From JALHST01 sp963798435 (GTDB lineage: Bacteria; Bacteroidota; Bacteroidia; Flavobacteriales; Flavobacteriaceae): a DNA stretch of 64,000 nt. The notes beneath the pieces are model-generated. The model saw only the letters and a program-made list of their open reading frames with translations, did not search any database and had not been told where the DNA came from. Of the stretch, positions 43,133 to 51,074 are shown in pieces. How positions within the stretch are numbered: position 1 is the stretch's first letter; each line of letters begins with the position of its first letter. The position numbers and the translations under genes were made by a program. The stretch spans positions 124,001-188,000 of the forward strand of contig CAWCTF010000006.1 in NCBI GenBank assembly GCA_963798435.1. Reading direction: 5' to 3'.

Positions 43133-44404
43133 TTAAAGCACCCCTAAAGAAAGGGCGCTCTCAGCGTTTTGAAATGGATTGTTTTTGGTTGTTGTACACC
43201 CCCAGTGATAAATTTTCAGCTGCAGCGCTTCCTTGATCCGAGCAGCTGCATCCCGTAATTCTTTTTCGGAAGCCGCATAGGAAATACGAATACAATTATC
43301 ATTACCGAAAGATTCTCCACTAACGGTCGCCACCAAGGCATGTTCCAATAAATACAAGGAGAAGTCGGAGGCGGTTTGAATGGTTGTTCCCCGCATCGTT
43401 TTTCCAAAAAAACTTGAAATATCAGGGAACACATAAAAAGCACCTTCGGGTACGTTCAAGTTGAAACCTTCGATGGATCCCAAAAGTTCCAATAGAATAT
43501 CGCGTCGCTTATGAAACTCATCGATCATGTACTTAATTTTGGAAATAGGGGCTTCCAGGGCTGTAATCGTAGCCCTTTGCGCAATCGAATTTGCGCCACT
43601 CGTAATCTGACCCTGAAATTTAGTGCATGCCTTGGCAATCCAATTCGGAGCACCAATATAACCTATTCTCCATCCGGTCATGGCAAAGGCCTTTGACACA
43701 CCATTTACCGTAATGGTGCGTTCATACATCCCTTCCATCGCCGCAATACTGACATGGCCCCCTCTAAAATTTATATGTTCATAGATTTCATCCGATACAA
43801 CAAAAATAGTTGGATGTTTTTTCAAAACGGTGGCCAATCCAAGCAGTTCCTTTTCATTGTATACAGAACCACTGGGGTTGCAAGGCGAACTGAACCAAAG
43901 CATTTTGGTCCGAGGGGTAATGGCCGCTTCCAACTGACTCGGGGTCATTTTAAAATCGGTTTCGATGCTAGTCGGCACCTCTACTGGGACGCCTTCGGCC
44001 AATTGCACGATATCACTGTAACTTACCCAATACGGCGCCGGCAAAATAACCTCGTCCCCCTTATTCAACATACACATGGCTACATTGGCCAAGGATTGCT
44101 TTGCGCCAGTGGAAACAACAATCTGATCTAGACCGTAGGTAAGATTATTATCGCGCTTGAATTTATTCGAAATGGCTTGTTTTAAATCGGCATAGCCATC
44201 CACCGGGGAATAACTGCTATAATTTTCATCGATGGCCGTTTTTGCGGCCTCCTTAATGAAGTCGGGAATGTTAAAATCGGGTTCACCGAGGCTCAGCCCG
44301 ATAATATCTTTTCCCTGATTGCGCAATTCCCTTGCTTTTGCGGCCATAGCTAGTGTGGCCGAAGTAGACATATTATTGATTCTTTCGGATAAAAGGTGGT
44401 TCAT
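43133..44404 (-). CDS. Pyridoxal phosphate-dependent aminotransferase (aspartate aminotransferase type) with C-terminal extension
   Basis: A 423-residue class I aminotransferase of the I-gamma AspAT group. The PLP Schiff-base lysine lies in NGVSKAFAMTGWRIGY, with SSPCNPSG and SDEIYEHI upstream and the substrate Arg in NCIRISYA. Relatives of this group normally end soon after the helix ARIKEAL, at about 395-400 residues. Here 27 residues continue after it (from KIYHWGCTTTKN to SLGVL) right up to the trkH stop, which looks like read-through of a lost stop or a late frameshift. The desaturase gene lies 13 bases upstream. Confidence 0.92.
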   Translation of the reverse strand: MNHLLSERINNMSTSATLAMAAKARELRNQGKDIIGLSLGEPDFNIPDFIKEAAKTAIDENYSSYSPVDGYADLKQAISNKFKRDNNLTYGLDQIVVSTGAKQSLANVAMCMLNKGDEVILPAPYWVSYSDIVQLAEGVPVEVPTSIETDFKMTPSQLEAAITPRTKMLWFSSPCNPSGSVYNEKELLGLATVLKKHPTIFVVSDEIYEHINFRGGHVSIAAMEGMYERTITVNGVSKAFAMTGWRIGYIGAPNWIAKACTKFQGQITSGANSIAQRATITALEAPISKIKYMIDEFHKRRDILLELLGSIEGFNLNVPEGAFYVFPDISSFFGKTMRGTTIQTASDFSLYLLEHALVATVSGESFGNDNCIRISYAASEKELRDAAARIKEALQLKIYHWGCTTTKNNPFQNAESALSLGVL

Positions 44405-44417
44405 ATAATGAATAAAT

Positions 44418-45521
44418 TTACTGGTACTGCAAATCGGGTCGTTTGCCCAATTCCCGCAAATGTTTGAAGTGCGAAATTATAGCTTTTCTCGTAGTTTTAT
44501 ATTCGTTGTACGGCAAATTAAATTCCTTAGCCGTTTCTTTCACAATTTTGGAGATTTTTGTGTAATGAACATGGCTGATGTTCGGAAAGATGTGATGCTC
44601 TACCTGATGGTTCAAACCTCCGGTAAACCAGTTGACGACCCGGTTCTTAGTGCCAAAATTCACCGTAGTGAACAATTGATGGATGGCCCAGGTATTTTTC
44701 ATGGTACCATTTTCATCTGGTAAAGGGGTATCTGCCTCATCCACAATATGGGCCAATTGGAAAACAACGCTCAAAATTACCCCGGCCACATAATGCATAA
44801 TAAAAAAGCCCAAGAGCACTTTCCACCATGCGATTTCAATGAATATGAGTGGCAGTACGATCCAAATCGTAATATAAAGCAATTTGGTAATCACCAAGGT
44901 ACTCCAATTGATGGCTTTGCTGGGTAATTTGCCATACGATAATTTGCGTTTCATATAGCGATACATCTGCTGAAAATCAGTCGTAATTGCCCAGTTGAAT
45001 GTCAACAGGCCATAGAGTAAAATAGAATAATAATGTTGAAACTTATGATATTTTTTCCACTCGGTATGTTTTGAAAACCGAAGGATCCTACCCGCTTCCA
45101 TGTCCTCGTCATGGTCATGGATGTTGGTATAGGTATGATGAAGCACATTATGTTGCACCTGCCAATTGTATACATTGCCAGCCAGTATATAGATACTGCC
45201 ACCCATGAGCTTATTGATCCATTTTTTATCTGAATACGCGCCGTGGTTCCCGTCGTGCATTACATTCATGCCTACCCCGGCCATTCCGACGCCCATAACG
45301 ATCGTCAATAATAAATTAGCCCAATTGGGCAGGCCCAAGGTAAGTATTAGAAAATAAGGTGTTAAAAAGAGCGCAAACATGACCACCGTTTTCAGATGTA
45401 ACCGCCAATTGCCCGTTTTTTGAATTTTATTTTCCTTAAAATAATCATTGACCCTTTGGTTCAATGTCTTGAAGAATTTTGCCGAATCCTTTCGTGAAAA
45501 TCGAATGGTTTGTGAATCCAT
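44418..45521 (-). CDS. Membrane fatty acid desaturase
   Basis: A 367-residue membrane di-iron desaturase acting on acyl chains. The three histidine boxes are HDGNH (residues about 110), HNVLHHTYTN and QVEHHIFP, the last in the Q-x-x-H-H form of front-end and linoleoyl-CoA desaturases. Four hydrophobic helices surround them. It would introduce a double bond into membrane lipids, useful in cold marine settings. A TATCTTTG element at 45629-45636 is a possible promoter with a 100-base leader. Confidence 0.92.
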   Translation of the reverse strand: MDSQTIRFSRKDSAKFFKTLNQRVNDYFKENKIQKTGNWRLHLKTVVMFALFLTPYFLILTLGLPNWANLLLTIVMGVGMAGVGMNVMHDGNHGAYSDKKWINKLMGGSIYILAGNVYNWQVQHNVLHHTYTNIHDHDEDMEAGRILRFSKHTEWKKYHKFQHYYSILLYGLLTFNWAITTDFQQMYRYMKRKLSYGKLPSKAINWSTLVITKLLYITIWIVLPLIFIEIAWWKVLLGFFIMHYVAGVILSVVFQLAHIVDEADTPLPDENGTMKNTWAIHQLFTTVNFGTKNRVVNWFTGGLNHQVEHHIFPNISHVHYTKISKIVKETAKEFNLPYNEYKTTRKAIISHFKHLRELGKRPDLQYQ

Positions 45522-45612
45522 GGGAGATGCTTTTATTGTAAATATAACGCATTAAATCTTTTGATGTTTCAATGAATCCATCAAAACAAAAAATTCGCGC
45601 TTATGAATATAC

Positions 45613-45636
45613 TATTTTTGTCAAAATACAAAGATA
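45613..45636. promoter_or_regulatory. Face-to-face minus-7 elements of rsmG and the desaturase
   Basis: TATTTTTG at 45613-45620 on the plus strand and TATCTTTG at 45636-45629 on the minus strand are both full TAnnTTTG matches, eight bases apart. The plus-strand one lies 20 bases before the rsmG ATG. For the minus-strand one a TTG lies 23 bases upstream, inside rsmG. Confidence 0.45.
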
Positions 45637-45639
45637 GGT

Positions 45640-46275
45640 ATGAAGGCCGAATTAGTATTCCAATATTTTCCCAATTTATCGCAAGTACAGCAAAATCAAT
45701 TTCTTCAACTTGAAGATCTATACCAGGATTGGAACCAAAAGATCAACGTCGTATCCCGCAAGGATATCGAAGAGCTGTATCTGCGTCATGTACTGCATTC
45801 CTTGGGGATTGCCAAGGTGCATCAATTTAAATCAGGGGCTACCGTGTTAGATGTGGGTACCGGGGGAGGATTTCCGGGAATCCCATTGGCCATTATGTTT
45901 CCGCAGACCCATTTTACCTTGGTAGATGCCATTGGTAAGAAGATCAAGGTAGTGCAAGAAGTCATCGAGGGTCTGGGAATCGAAAACGTTACTGCAATTC
46001 ATTCTCGAGTCGAGGAGATCGCCCCCCAATATGATTTTGTGGTAAGTAGGGCCGTTGCGGCCATGCCCACCTTTGTCAGATGGGTCAAAGGGCGCATAAA
46101 AAAGACGTCGATGCACGATCGGCGCAATGGTATATTCTATTTAAAAGGTGGGGATCTGTCGGAGGAATTGAAGGACTATACGACCGTCGAAATCTTCGAT
46201 CTTTCCGAGTATTTCAAGGAAGATTTTTTTGAAACAAAAAAAGTGGTATACCTACCAATGAAATTCAAAGGGTGA
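45640..46275 (+). CDS. rsmG: 16S rRNA (guanine(527)-N(7))-methyltransferase RsmG
   Basis: A 211-residue SAM enzyme (GidB) that methylates G527 of 16S rRNA. The SAM loop is VLDVGTGGGFPGIPLAI near residue 70, preceded by WNQKINVVSRKDIEELYLRH and followed by DFVVSRAVA. Length is normal. It is monocistronic with its own promoter and a strong terminator. Confidence 0.96.
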   Translation: MKAELVFQYFPNLSQVQQNQFLQLEDLYQDWNQKINVVSRKDIEELYLRHVLHSLGIAKVHQFKSGATVLDVGTGGGFPGIPLAIMFPQTHFTLVDAIGKKIKVVQEVIEGLGIENVTAIHSRVEEIAPQYDFVVSRAVAAMPTFVRWVKGRIKKTSMHDRRNGIFYLKGGDLSEELKDYTTVEIFDLSEYFKEDFFETKKVVYLPMKFKG

Positions 46276-46290
46276 CCGTGGTCAAAATAA

Positions 46291-46317
46291 AAAAGCGCCT
46301 GCAGGCGCCTTTTTTTA
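46291..46317. terminator. Bidirectional terminator between rsmG and the DinB gene
   Basis: GCGCC-TGCA-GGCGC, extended by A-T pairs, is flanked by AAAAA and TTTTTTT, so it can serve both convergent genes. Confidence 0.85.
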
Positions 46318-46334
46318 TTATAATAGCATGATTA

Positions 46335-46802
46335 TTACTTGCTCCAAGGTGGCGTAATGCCGTTGGAACGCGCATAGGCAATGAGTTGCCCTTTGTGCTC
46401 CCCGCTATGGTCCAAGATGAGTAACATGCACGAAACTTCATCCATTTTCATAAAGCCAAGATCGACTTCATTCGCAAAATTAGCCGATTTGAGCTCCCCT
46501 AAATGCGCCTGTACAAAATCAAACGAATTTTTGAGCGTAGCCAAAATTTGCTCCTTACCGGTGATTTTCTCTAGGGTCATGATATCTACATCCTCAGGGG
46601 GTGCAAAACCAAGTTTGGAAGTTATGTAGTAATTGGTACTGGCCACATGTAATAATACTTCGCCGACCGATCGGACCCCTTCCGCTGGTCGCCATCCATA
46701 CTGATCTTCCGAAAAGGCCTCGCCTAAGGAAGTAATTTGTTGTTGATTATAGCCCAGCAATCCTTTTACGTCGTTTTGGACAATGGTCTCTTGAGCCGAC
46801 AT
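46335..46802 (-). CDS. DinB family protein, signal peptide apparently cut off by a frameshift
   Basis: A 155-residue four-helix DinB/YfiT-like protein (VASTNYYITSKL, LLILDHSGEHKGQLIAYAR with the metal-ligand-like His residues). The family includes metal-dependent thiol transferases and many proteins of unknown role. Immediately upstream, an ATG at 46848 opens MKIIASALICLSSVL, a good Sec signal peptide, but its frame is shifted by one base relative to MSAQETIV. One extra T or two missing bases near 46803-46806 would explain it. Either a real mutation leaves the protein cytoplasmic, or the sequence has an error. Confidence 0.85.
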   Translation of the reverse strand: MSAQETIVQNDVKGLLGYNQQQITSLGEAFSEDQYGWRPAEGVRSVGEVLLHVASTNYYITSKLGFAPPEDVDIMTLEKITGKEQILATLKNSFDFVQAHLGELKSANFANEVDLGFMKMDEVSCMLLILDHSGEHKGQLIAYARSNGITPPWSK

Positions 46803-46848
46803 AAAGAACGCTGGATAGACAGATTAATGCACTTGCAATGATTTTCAT

Positions 46849-47501
46849 TTGTTTAAATTTAGTTGATTGTTGTATGATTTAATAATCGAAGAAAAGGGCT
46901 TTCCAAGATAAAGTAAAAATATTGAATTCTCAATTTTTTTTAGCGTAATTTATGGGTGGTCAAACTGGTGGATGTGGGAAGTTGTAGGTTGCTTTCATGA
47001 AGTTCTTCGGTAATGCTTGATTTTGAAAACAACCGAGCCGATTCCCCCGAAGATCGGGATACAAGATTGGGAACATCGGTTCTATTTTAAATATGCCTTG
47101 GCCAACTTAGGTTCAAAAGGAATTCCGCTTGATGGGCCTTTGAGTTTTAAAGGTGTGGTAGTCCCGGTAAACCGGTGATTATCGTTCGATAGGCGTCCAA
47201 TTTCGGGAATAGGCAGGCACTTATAAATTCAGCATCGTAAGATAAGACCTTCTGCATTTTTTGGCGTACTTTCTTAGGAAGTTCCATACCAGCGCTAAAG
47301 TGGGTGCAATAGAGGAGGTGTCAGTGCTATGTGTGGTGTTTTTCATCATCTTCATCCGTATTTAATATAACAATTAATTTACAATAAATTAACGTTAAAT
47401 TTACATTTATAGTATTGAAATTCCAAGGAATTTAACACCAAAGTGCTGTAATTTAACACGATAAGGAATTTTTTAAGACCAGTCGCTGCCGAATGGTCTG
47501 G
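46849..47501. other. 650-base gene-poor gap with possible gene relics
   Basis: A plus-strand frame from 47014 to 47178 is open for 54 codons without any start codon and reads like a protein fragment (IGIQDWEHRFYFKYALAN, then GPLSFKGVVVPVNR). It overlaps a minus-strand 46-codon reading frame. Between 47330 and 47470 the DNA is very AT-rich. I recognise no family, and the stretch may be remnants of a lost gene. Confidence 0.3.
47147..47287 (-). CDS. Possible small protein or gene fragment
   Basis: A 46-codon frame starting ATG at 47287 reads MELPKKVRQKMQKVLSYDA and ends GLPGLPHL. The frame is open eight codons further upstream without another ATG. It has a basic helix then a hydrophobic part, no recognised domain, and no clear promoter. 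A chance frame or the tail of a decayed gene is as likely. Confidence 0.15.
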   Translation of the reverse strand: MELPKKVRQKMQKVLSYDAEFISACLFPKLDAYRTIITGLPGLPHL

Positions 47502-47858
47502 TTATGGGCAGGGGGAGTCTGCACGTTTGTAAATGACCGTTGGATTTCTAATCTGTTCATATGGAACTTCGTCGTATAATTGTCCCAGAAGTTCACCCTG
47601 GCAATTGAATACATTCACCACGGTATTGCAATTGGGGCAGCAGTTCGAAAATACGAATACCACTTCCCCGTTATAGGTCGCCTGTTCAATGAAGAAGTAT
47701 TTTGCCAATTCGCTCGTGTCGGCCTCCATGGTGGCAACGGCTTCCTTTAACCATTCGAGGTCATTAGTTGGGTCTGTAGTTGCGCAAGGCGCATCGTCTT
47801 GATCATTGCTGCACGCCACAAACAATGCAAAAACCAACAAAAGGAATGCTATTTTCAT
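47502..47858 (-). CDS. Small Cys-rich lipoprotein of unknown function
   Basis: A 118-residue protein with a lipoprotein signal (MKIAFLLLVFALFVAC, lipobox Cys16) followed by SNDQDDAPC. The mature part contains seven further cysteines, including CCPNC in VFSNCCPNCNTVVNVF and a C-terminal CP, which suggests disulfides or a metal site. I do not recognise the family; similar short lipoproteins with an NCCP segment are common in Flavobacteriia. It is alone, preceded by a 138-base gap after the VOC gene. Confidence 0.75.
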   Translation of the reverse strand: MKIAFLLLVFALFVACSNDQDDAPCATTDPTNDLEWLKEAVATMEADTSELAKYFFIEQATYNGEVVFVFSNCCPNCNTVVNVFNCQGELLGQLYDEVPYEQIRNPTVIYKRADSPCP

Positions 47859-47996
47859 AACATGGGCTAAGGAGTATGCTATTTAGATGGGATATTTTTT
47901 AAAAGTTGCGTGAAAAACCCGGTTTCATAGTCAACAGCCATTTTTTTAAGGAAGTTTGAATGCCTCAACGTTGGTGATTACACACCTTAGTGTTAC

Positions 47997-48401
47997 TCAT
48001 AGCGGTTTGAAAATTTCCCAATGATGGCCATAGGGGTCGACGATACGCCCCAAGCGATAGCCATATTCCTGATCGGCCACGGGATACACTTCCCTGGCAC
48101 CGGCCAAAATTGCCCGTTGTACGACAGCATCTGGGTCCCCCACCTGTAATCCCATACGTATCGTGGTCCCTCCCAATGTTTCTGGGCTAAAATTCTCATA
48201 TTCAGGGGCTTCATCAGCTAAGATGAATCGGCAATCCCCGATGGAAAGCCCTGCGACGACCTGCCCATCTTCGCTTAGATGGCGCATTGATTCAACGGCC
48301 CCAAAGGCCATTTTATAGAATTCAATTGCCTGTATGCCGCTTCTGACCGATAAGGTTGGTAAAAATGTCGGCTGTTCGGTTTCGTTCGAATTCTTTTTCA
48401 C
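47997..48401 (-). CDS. VOC family protein (PhnB/glyoxalase-like)
   Basis: A 134-residue single VOC module of the PhnB-like type: LPTLSVRSGIQAIEFYKMAFGA at the start, VVAGLSIGDCRFILADE in the middle, and RLGRIVDPYGHHWEIFKPL at the end. Relatives include glyoxalase, bleomycin-resistance and unassigned proteins; the DPYGHHWEI end is typical. It lies 33 bases downstream of pruA on the same strand and may be co-transcribed. Confidence 0.85.
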   Translation of the reverse strand: MKKNSNETEQPTFLPTLSVRSGIQAIEFYKMAFGAVESMRHLSEDGQVVAGLSIGDCRFILADEAPEYENFSPETLGGTTIRMGLQVGDPDAVVQRAILAGAREVYPVADQEYGYRLGRIVDPYGHHWEIFKPL

Positions 48402-48434
48402 GGGTGAATCGCGTTTCCTAACAATGGTATTCCA

Positions 48435-50063
48435 CTATCCCAAAAAAGGATACCGATAATCTTCGGGGGTTACAAAGGTTTCTTTTATCAATCTTGGTGA
48501 AACCCAACGCAGCAAGTTCTGGGCGGATCCGGCCTTGTCATTGGTGCCGGAAGCCCTAGCTCCTCCAAAAGGTTGCTGGCCGACCACGGCCCCTGTGGGC
48601 TTGTCATTGATATAGAAATTACCTGCACAATTTTGAAGTGCTTTAGTAGCTTCCTCGATGGCATATCGATCGCGTGAAAGCACCGCCCCTGTCAAGGCAT
48701 ATTCAGAAGTTGAATCTACCAATCTTAAGGTCTTTGTCCAGTCTTTGTCATCGTAGACATATAGGGTAACCACAGGTCCGAATAACTCGGTTTCCATAGT
48801 GGTATAATGTGGATCTGTCGTCAATATCACGGTGGGCTCGATAAAATATCCTTTTGACTTGTCATACGACCCGCCGGCGATAACCTCGGATTTCTTGTCT
48901 TTTTTCGCCTGATCGATGTACTTGGCCAATTTGTCAAAAGCCCCTTCATGGATGACCGCCGTAATGAAATTCGACATATCCTCGGGAGAGCCTGGTTTCT
49001 TGAATGATTTCAAATCTTTCTTAACAAGGTCGATAATCGTTTTCGATGTTGTTTTCGGCAAATACACCCGAGAGGCGGCGCTACATTTTTGACCTTGGAA
49101 CTCGAAGGCACCGCGTACGATGGCCGTTGCCACGTGTTCGGGTTTTGCAGATGGGTGGGCCAAAATAAAGTCCTTTCCACCAGTCTCACCAACAATTCGC
49201 GGATAGGTCTTATAACGATTGATATTATTTCCGATTTGTTTCCATAACTGCTTAAAGACGGTCGTAGATCCTGTGAAGTGGATGCCAGCAAAATCTGGAC
49301 TGTCGAGGACGGTTTTGGTAATCATCACCGGGTCTCCGTAGACCACATTAATGACACCATCGGGAAGGCCGGCCTCCTTGAATACATCGACAATTATTTT
49401 TGCAGAAAAAATCTGGCTATCACTTGGTTTCCATACCACTACATTGCCCATCATGGCTGCACTGGCGGGTAAATTTCCGGCTATTGCGGTAAAGTTGAAT
49501 GGGGTGATGGCATACACAAAGCCTTCTAAAGGACGGTACTCCACCCGGTTCCACACCCCTTCCGAAGAATCAGGCTGTTCTTCATAGATCTGCGACATAA
49601 ATTCTACATTGAATCGCAGAAAATCTATGAATTCGCAGGCTGCGTCGATTTCCGCTTGATGGATCGTCTTTGACTGTGCGATCATGGTTGCGGCATTAAT
49701 TTTTGCACGATAGGGACCTGAAAGCAGATCGGCTGCCTTTAAAAAGACGGCGGCCCGTTGTTCCCATGGGAGTTGCGACCAGGGGTGCCTGGCATCAAGA
49801 CAATTTTTAATCGCTTTGGTAACATGCTTTTTTTCGGCCAGATGATACGTCCCGACACGATGTTTATGGTCATGAGGGGGGGATAAGGGTTTTGTATTTC
49901 CGGTCTTTATTTCTTCGGCTCCAATATATAAGGGTACTTCGACATTGCCCTTGAAATAGATTTTGTATTGCTTTAGAACTTCTTCTCGTTCCGGACTGCC
50001 CGGCGCATAGCCTTTTATTGGCTCATTGAATGCGGTCGGTACCTGGAAAAATCCTTTACCCAT
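48435..50063 (-). CDS. pruA: L-glutamate gamma-semialdehyde dehydrogenase (1-pyrroline-5-carboxylate dehydrogenase)
   Basis: A 542-residue aldehyde dehydrogenase that oxidises glutamate semialdehyde to glutamate, the second step of proline breakdown. The catalytic Cys is in FQGQKCSAASRVYLP and the general-base Glu in RIVGETGGKDFI; the NAD-binding GSTTVFKQLW and the C-terminal GQQPFGGARASGTNDKAG complete the P5CDH pattern. Length fits the mitochondrial and Bacteroidota type. No proline dehydrogenase is adjacent. A full minus-7 element lies 32 bases upstream of the ATG. Confidence 0.95.
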   Translation of the reverse strand: MGKGFFQVPTAFNEPIKGYAPGSPEREEVLKQYKIYFKGNVEVPLYIGAEEIKTGNTKPLSPPHDHKHRVGTYHLAEKKHVTKAIKNCLDARHPWSQLPWEQRAAVFLKAADLLSGPYRAKINAATMIAQSKTIHQAEIDAACEFIDFLRFNVEFMSQIYEEQPDSSEGVWNRVEYRPLEGFVYAITPFNFTAIAGNLPASAAMMGNVVVWKPSDSQIFSAKIIVDVFKEAGLPDGVINVVYGDPVMITKTVLDSPDFAGIHFTGSTTVFKQLWKQIGNNINRYKTYPRIVGETGGKDFILAHPSAKPEHVATAIVRGAFEFQGQKCSAASRVYLPKTTSKTIIDLVKKDLKSFKKPGSPEDMSNFITAVIHEGAFDKLAKYIDQAKKDKKSEVIAGGSYDKSKGYFIEPTVILTTDPHYTTMETELFGPVVTLYVYDDKDWTKTLRLVDSTSEYALTGAVLSRDRYAIEEATKALQNCAGNFYINDKPTGAVVGQQPFGGARASGTNDKAGSAQNLLRWVSPRLIKETFVTPEDYRYPFLG

Positions 50064-50094
50064 ATTGCTGTATGTTTAATATTAAATAGTCGGG

Positions 50095-50102
50095 CAAAGG
50101 TA
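50095..50102 (-). promoter_or_regulatory. Minus-7 promoter element of pruA
   Basis: The minus strand reads TACCTTTG followed by CC, a full TAnnTTTG match 32 bases before the ATG. Confidence 0.5.
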
Positions 50103-50146
50103 CAAAAAGGGAAATCGTTAAAAAACTATTGCAGAATAAGATGCGC

Positions 50147-50533
50147 TCAATTTAATGCGAACGGGGCACTGAATTTAAATGTAGGAATAAATACCCTGAA
50201 TTTTTCGGTAGAGCTGAAGTTTACCATGTTGTAGTGGCCTTTCATGGCCCCGATCGGAGATGCCAAAAGACAGCCCGAATTATAGGTATGGGATTCCCCT
50301 GGCTTTATGACCGGCTTTTTGCCGATGACCCCTTCACCATCTAAAATCTCCATATCGTTCAGGGAATCATAAATTTCCCAATGGCGGGAAGTCAACTGAA
50401 CCGAATCCTTACTTTGATTTTCAATGGTAATCGTGTACCCAAACGCAAAATGCATTTTGTAATTTTTGAAAAATGTCCCTTCAAAACTAGTCTGTACCGA
50501 AATTTTAATGCCCTTGGTTACCTGTGTAATCAT
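50147..50533 (-). CDS. apaG: ApaG domain protein
   Basis: A 128-residue immunoglobulin-like ApaG protein. The diagnostic segments are FAFGYTITIENQS, LTSRHWEIYDSLN, VIGKKPVIKPGESHTYNSG and GAMKGHYNMV. The family was linked to Co2+ and Mg2+ efflux in Salmonella but its activity is unsettled. Length is normal. It is preceded by a minus-7-like element and lies 83 bases upstream of pruA on the same strand. Confidence 0.93.
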   Translation of the reverse strand: MITQVTKGIKISVQTSFEGTFFKNYKMHFAFGYTITIENQSKDSVQLTSRHWEIYDSLNDMEILDGEGVIGKKPVIKPGESHTYNSGCLLASPIGAMKGHYNMVNFSSTEKFRVFIPTFKFSAPFALN

Positions 50534-50567
50534 TGATTTTAAATTAATATGAACTAAAGCTACCGGT

Positions 50568-50575
50568 CGAAAGTA
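50568..50575 (-). promoter_or_regulatory. Candidate minus-7 element of apaG
   Basis: The minus strand reads TACTTTCG, one mismatch from TAnnTTTG, 35 bases before the ATG. Confidence 0.4.
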
Positions 50576-51074
50576 ATAGGAATGTCAACCCTGCTAAAAT
50601 AAAAAAAATCGCATTTAAAAAAAGATATTTAACAATTGTTTTGAAAGTTCCCTTGTTGCTATGATGTTCGCTTCGTATACTGATAGGAACATTTAAAAAC
50701 CATTGAAAATATCCACCTACTGTTTACTCCAAAAACTATAATTATCAAATCGCTAATAATGAGCAAGATAAACAAGATTAATAGATTGTGAAAGCGAAAG
50801 ATAAGATGATCGGTATAAGTGTATTTTTTTCTGATGTACGCGAGGCAAATGAAGAAAGAGGATACCGGCAACGATAGAAAAATAGCGAATGGTCAATTGG
50901 AAATAAAAGAACCCGTCAAACTACCCTATTGATGTTCGATTCGTAGGATATTGTGTTCCCCAGTAAAAAATCGAATTACCCAATGGCCCTGCGTACCCTA
51001 TTTTTCGTTCAATTCGGTACATTGATCTACTATTTGACGCTGCCTTCCGCCGAAAATCAACAAGTGCACATGGT
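50576..51074. other. 500-base AT-rich gap without a supported gene
   Basis: The only long frame is a 70-codon minus-strand one at 50659-50871 with a hydrophobic stretch (LLILFILLIISDLIIIVFGV). Its AT-rich composition and lack of a promoter or neighbour make a real membrane protein uncertain. Nothing else is recognisable; this may be a decayed gene. Confidence 0.3.

Noticed and set aside
47461..47500. Terminator for the small lipoprotein gene
   Set aside because: GACCA/TGGTC arms exist but the T-run is on the wrong side for a minus-strand transcript and the stem is only five pairs.
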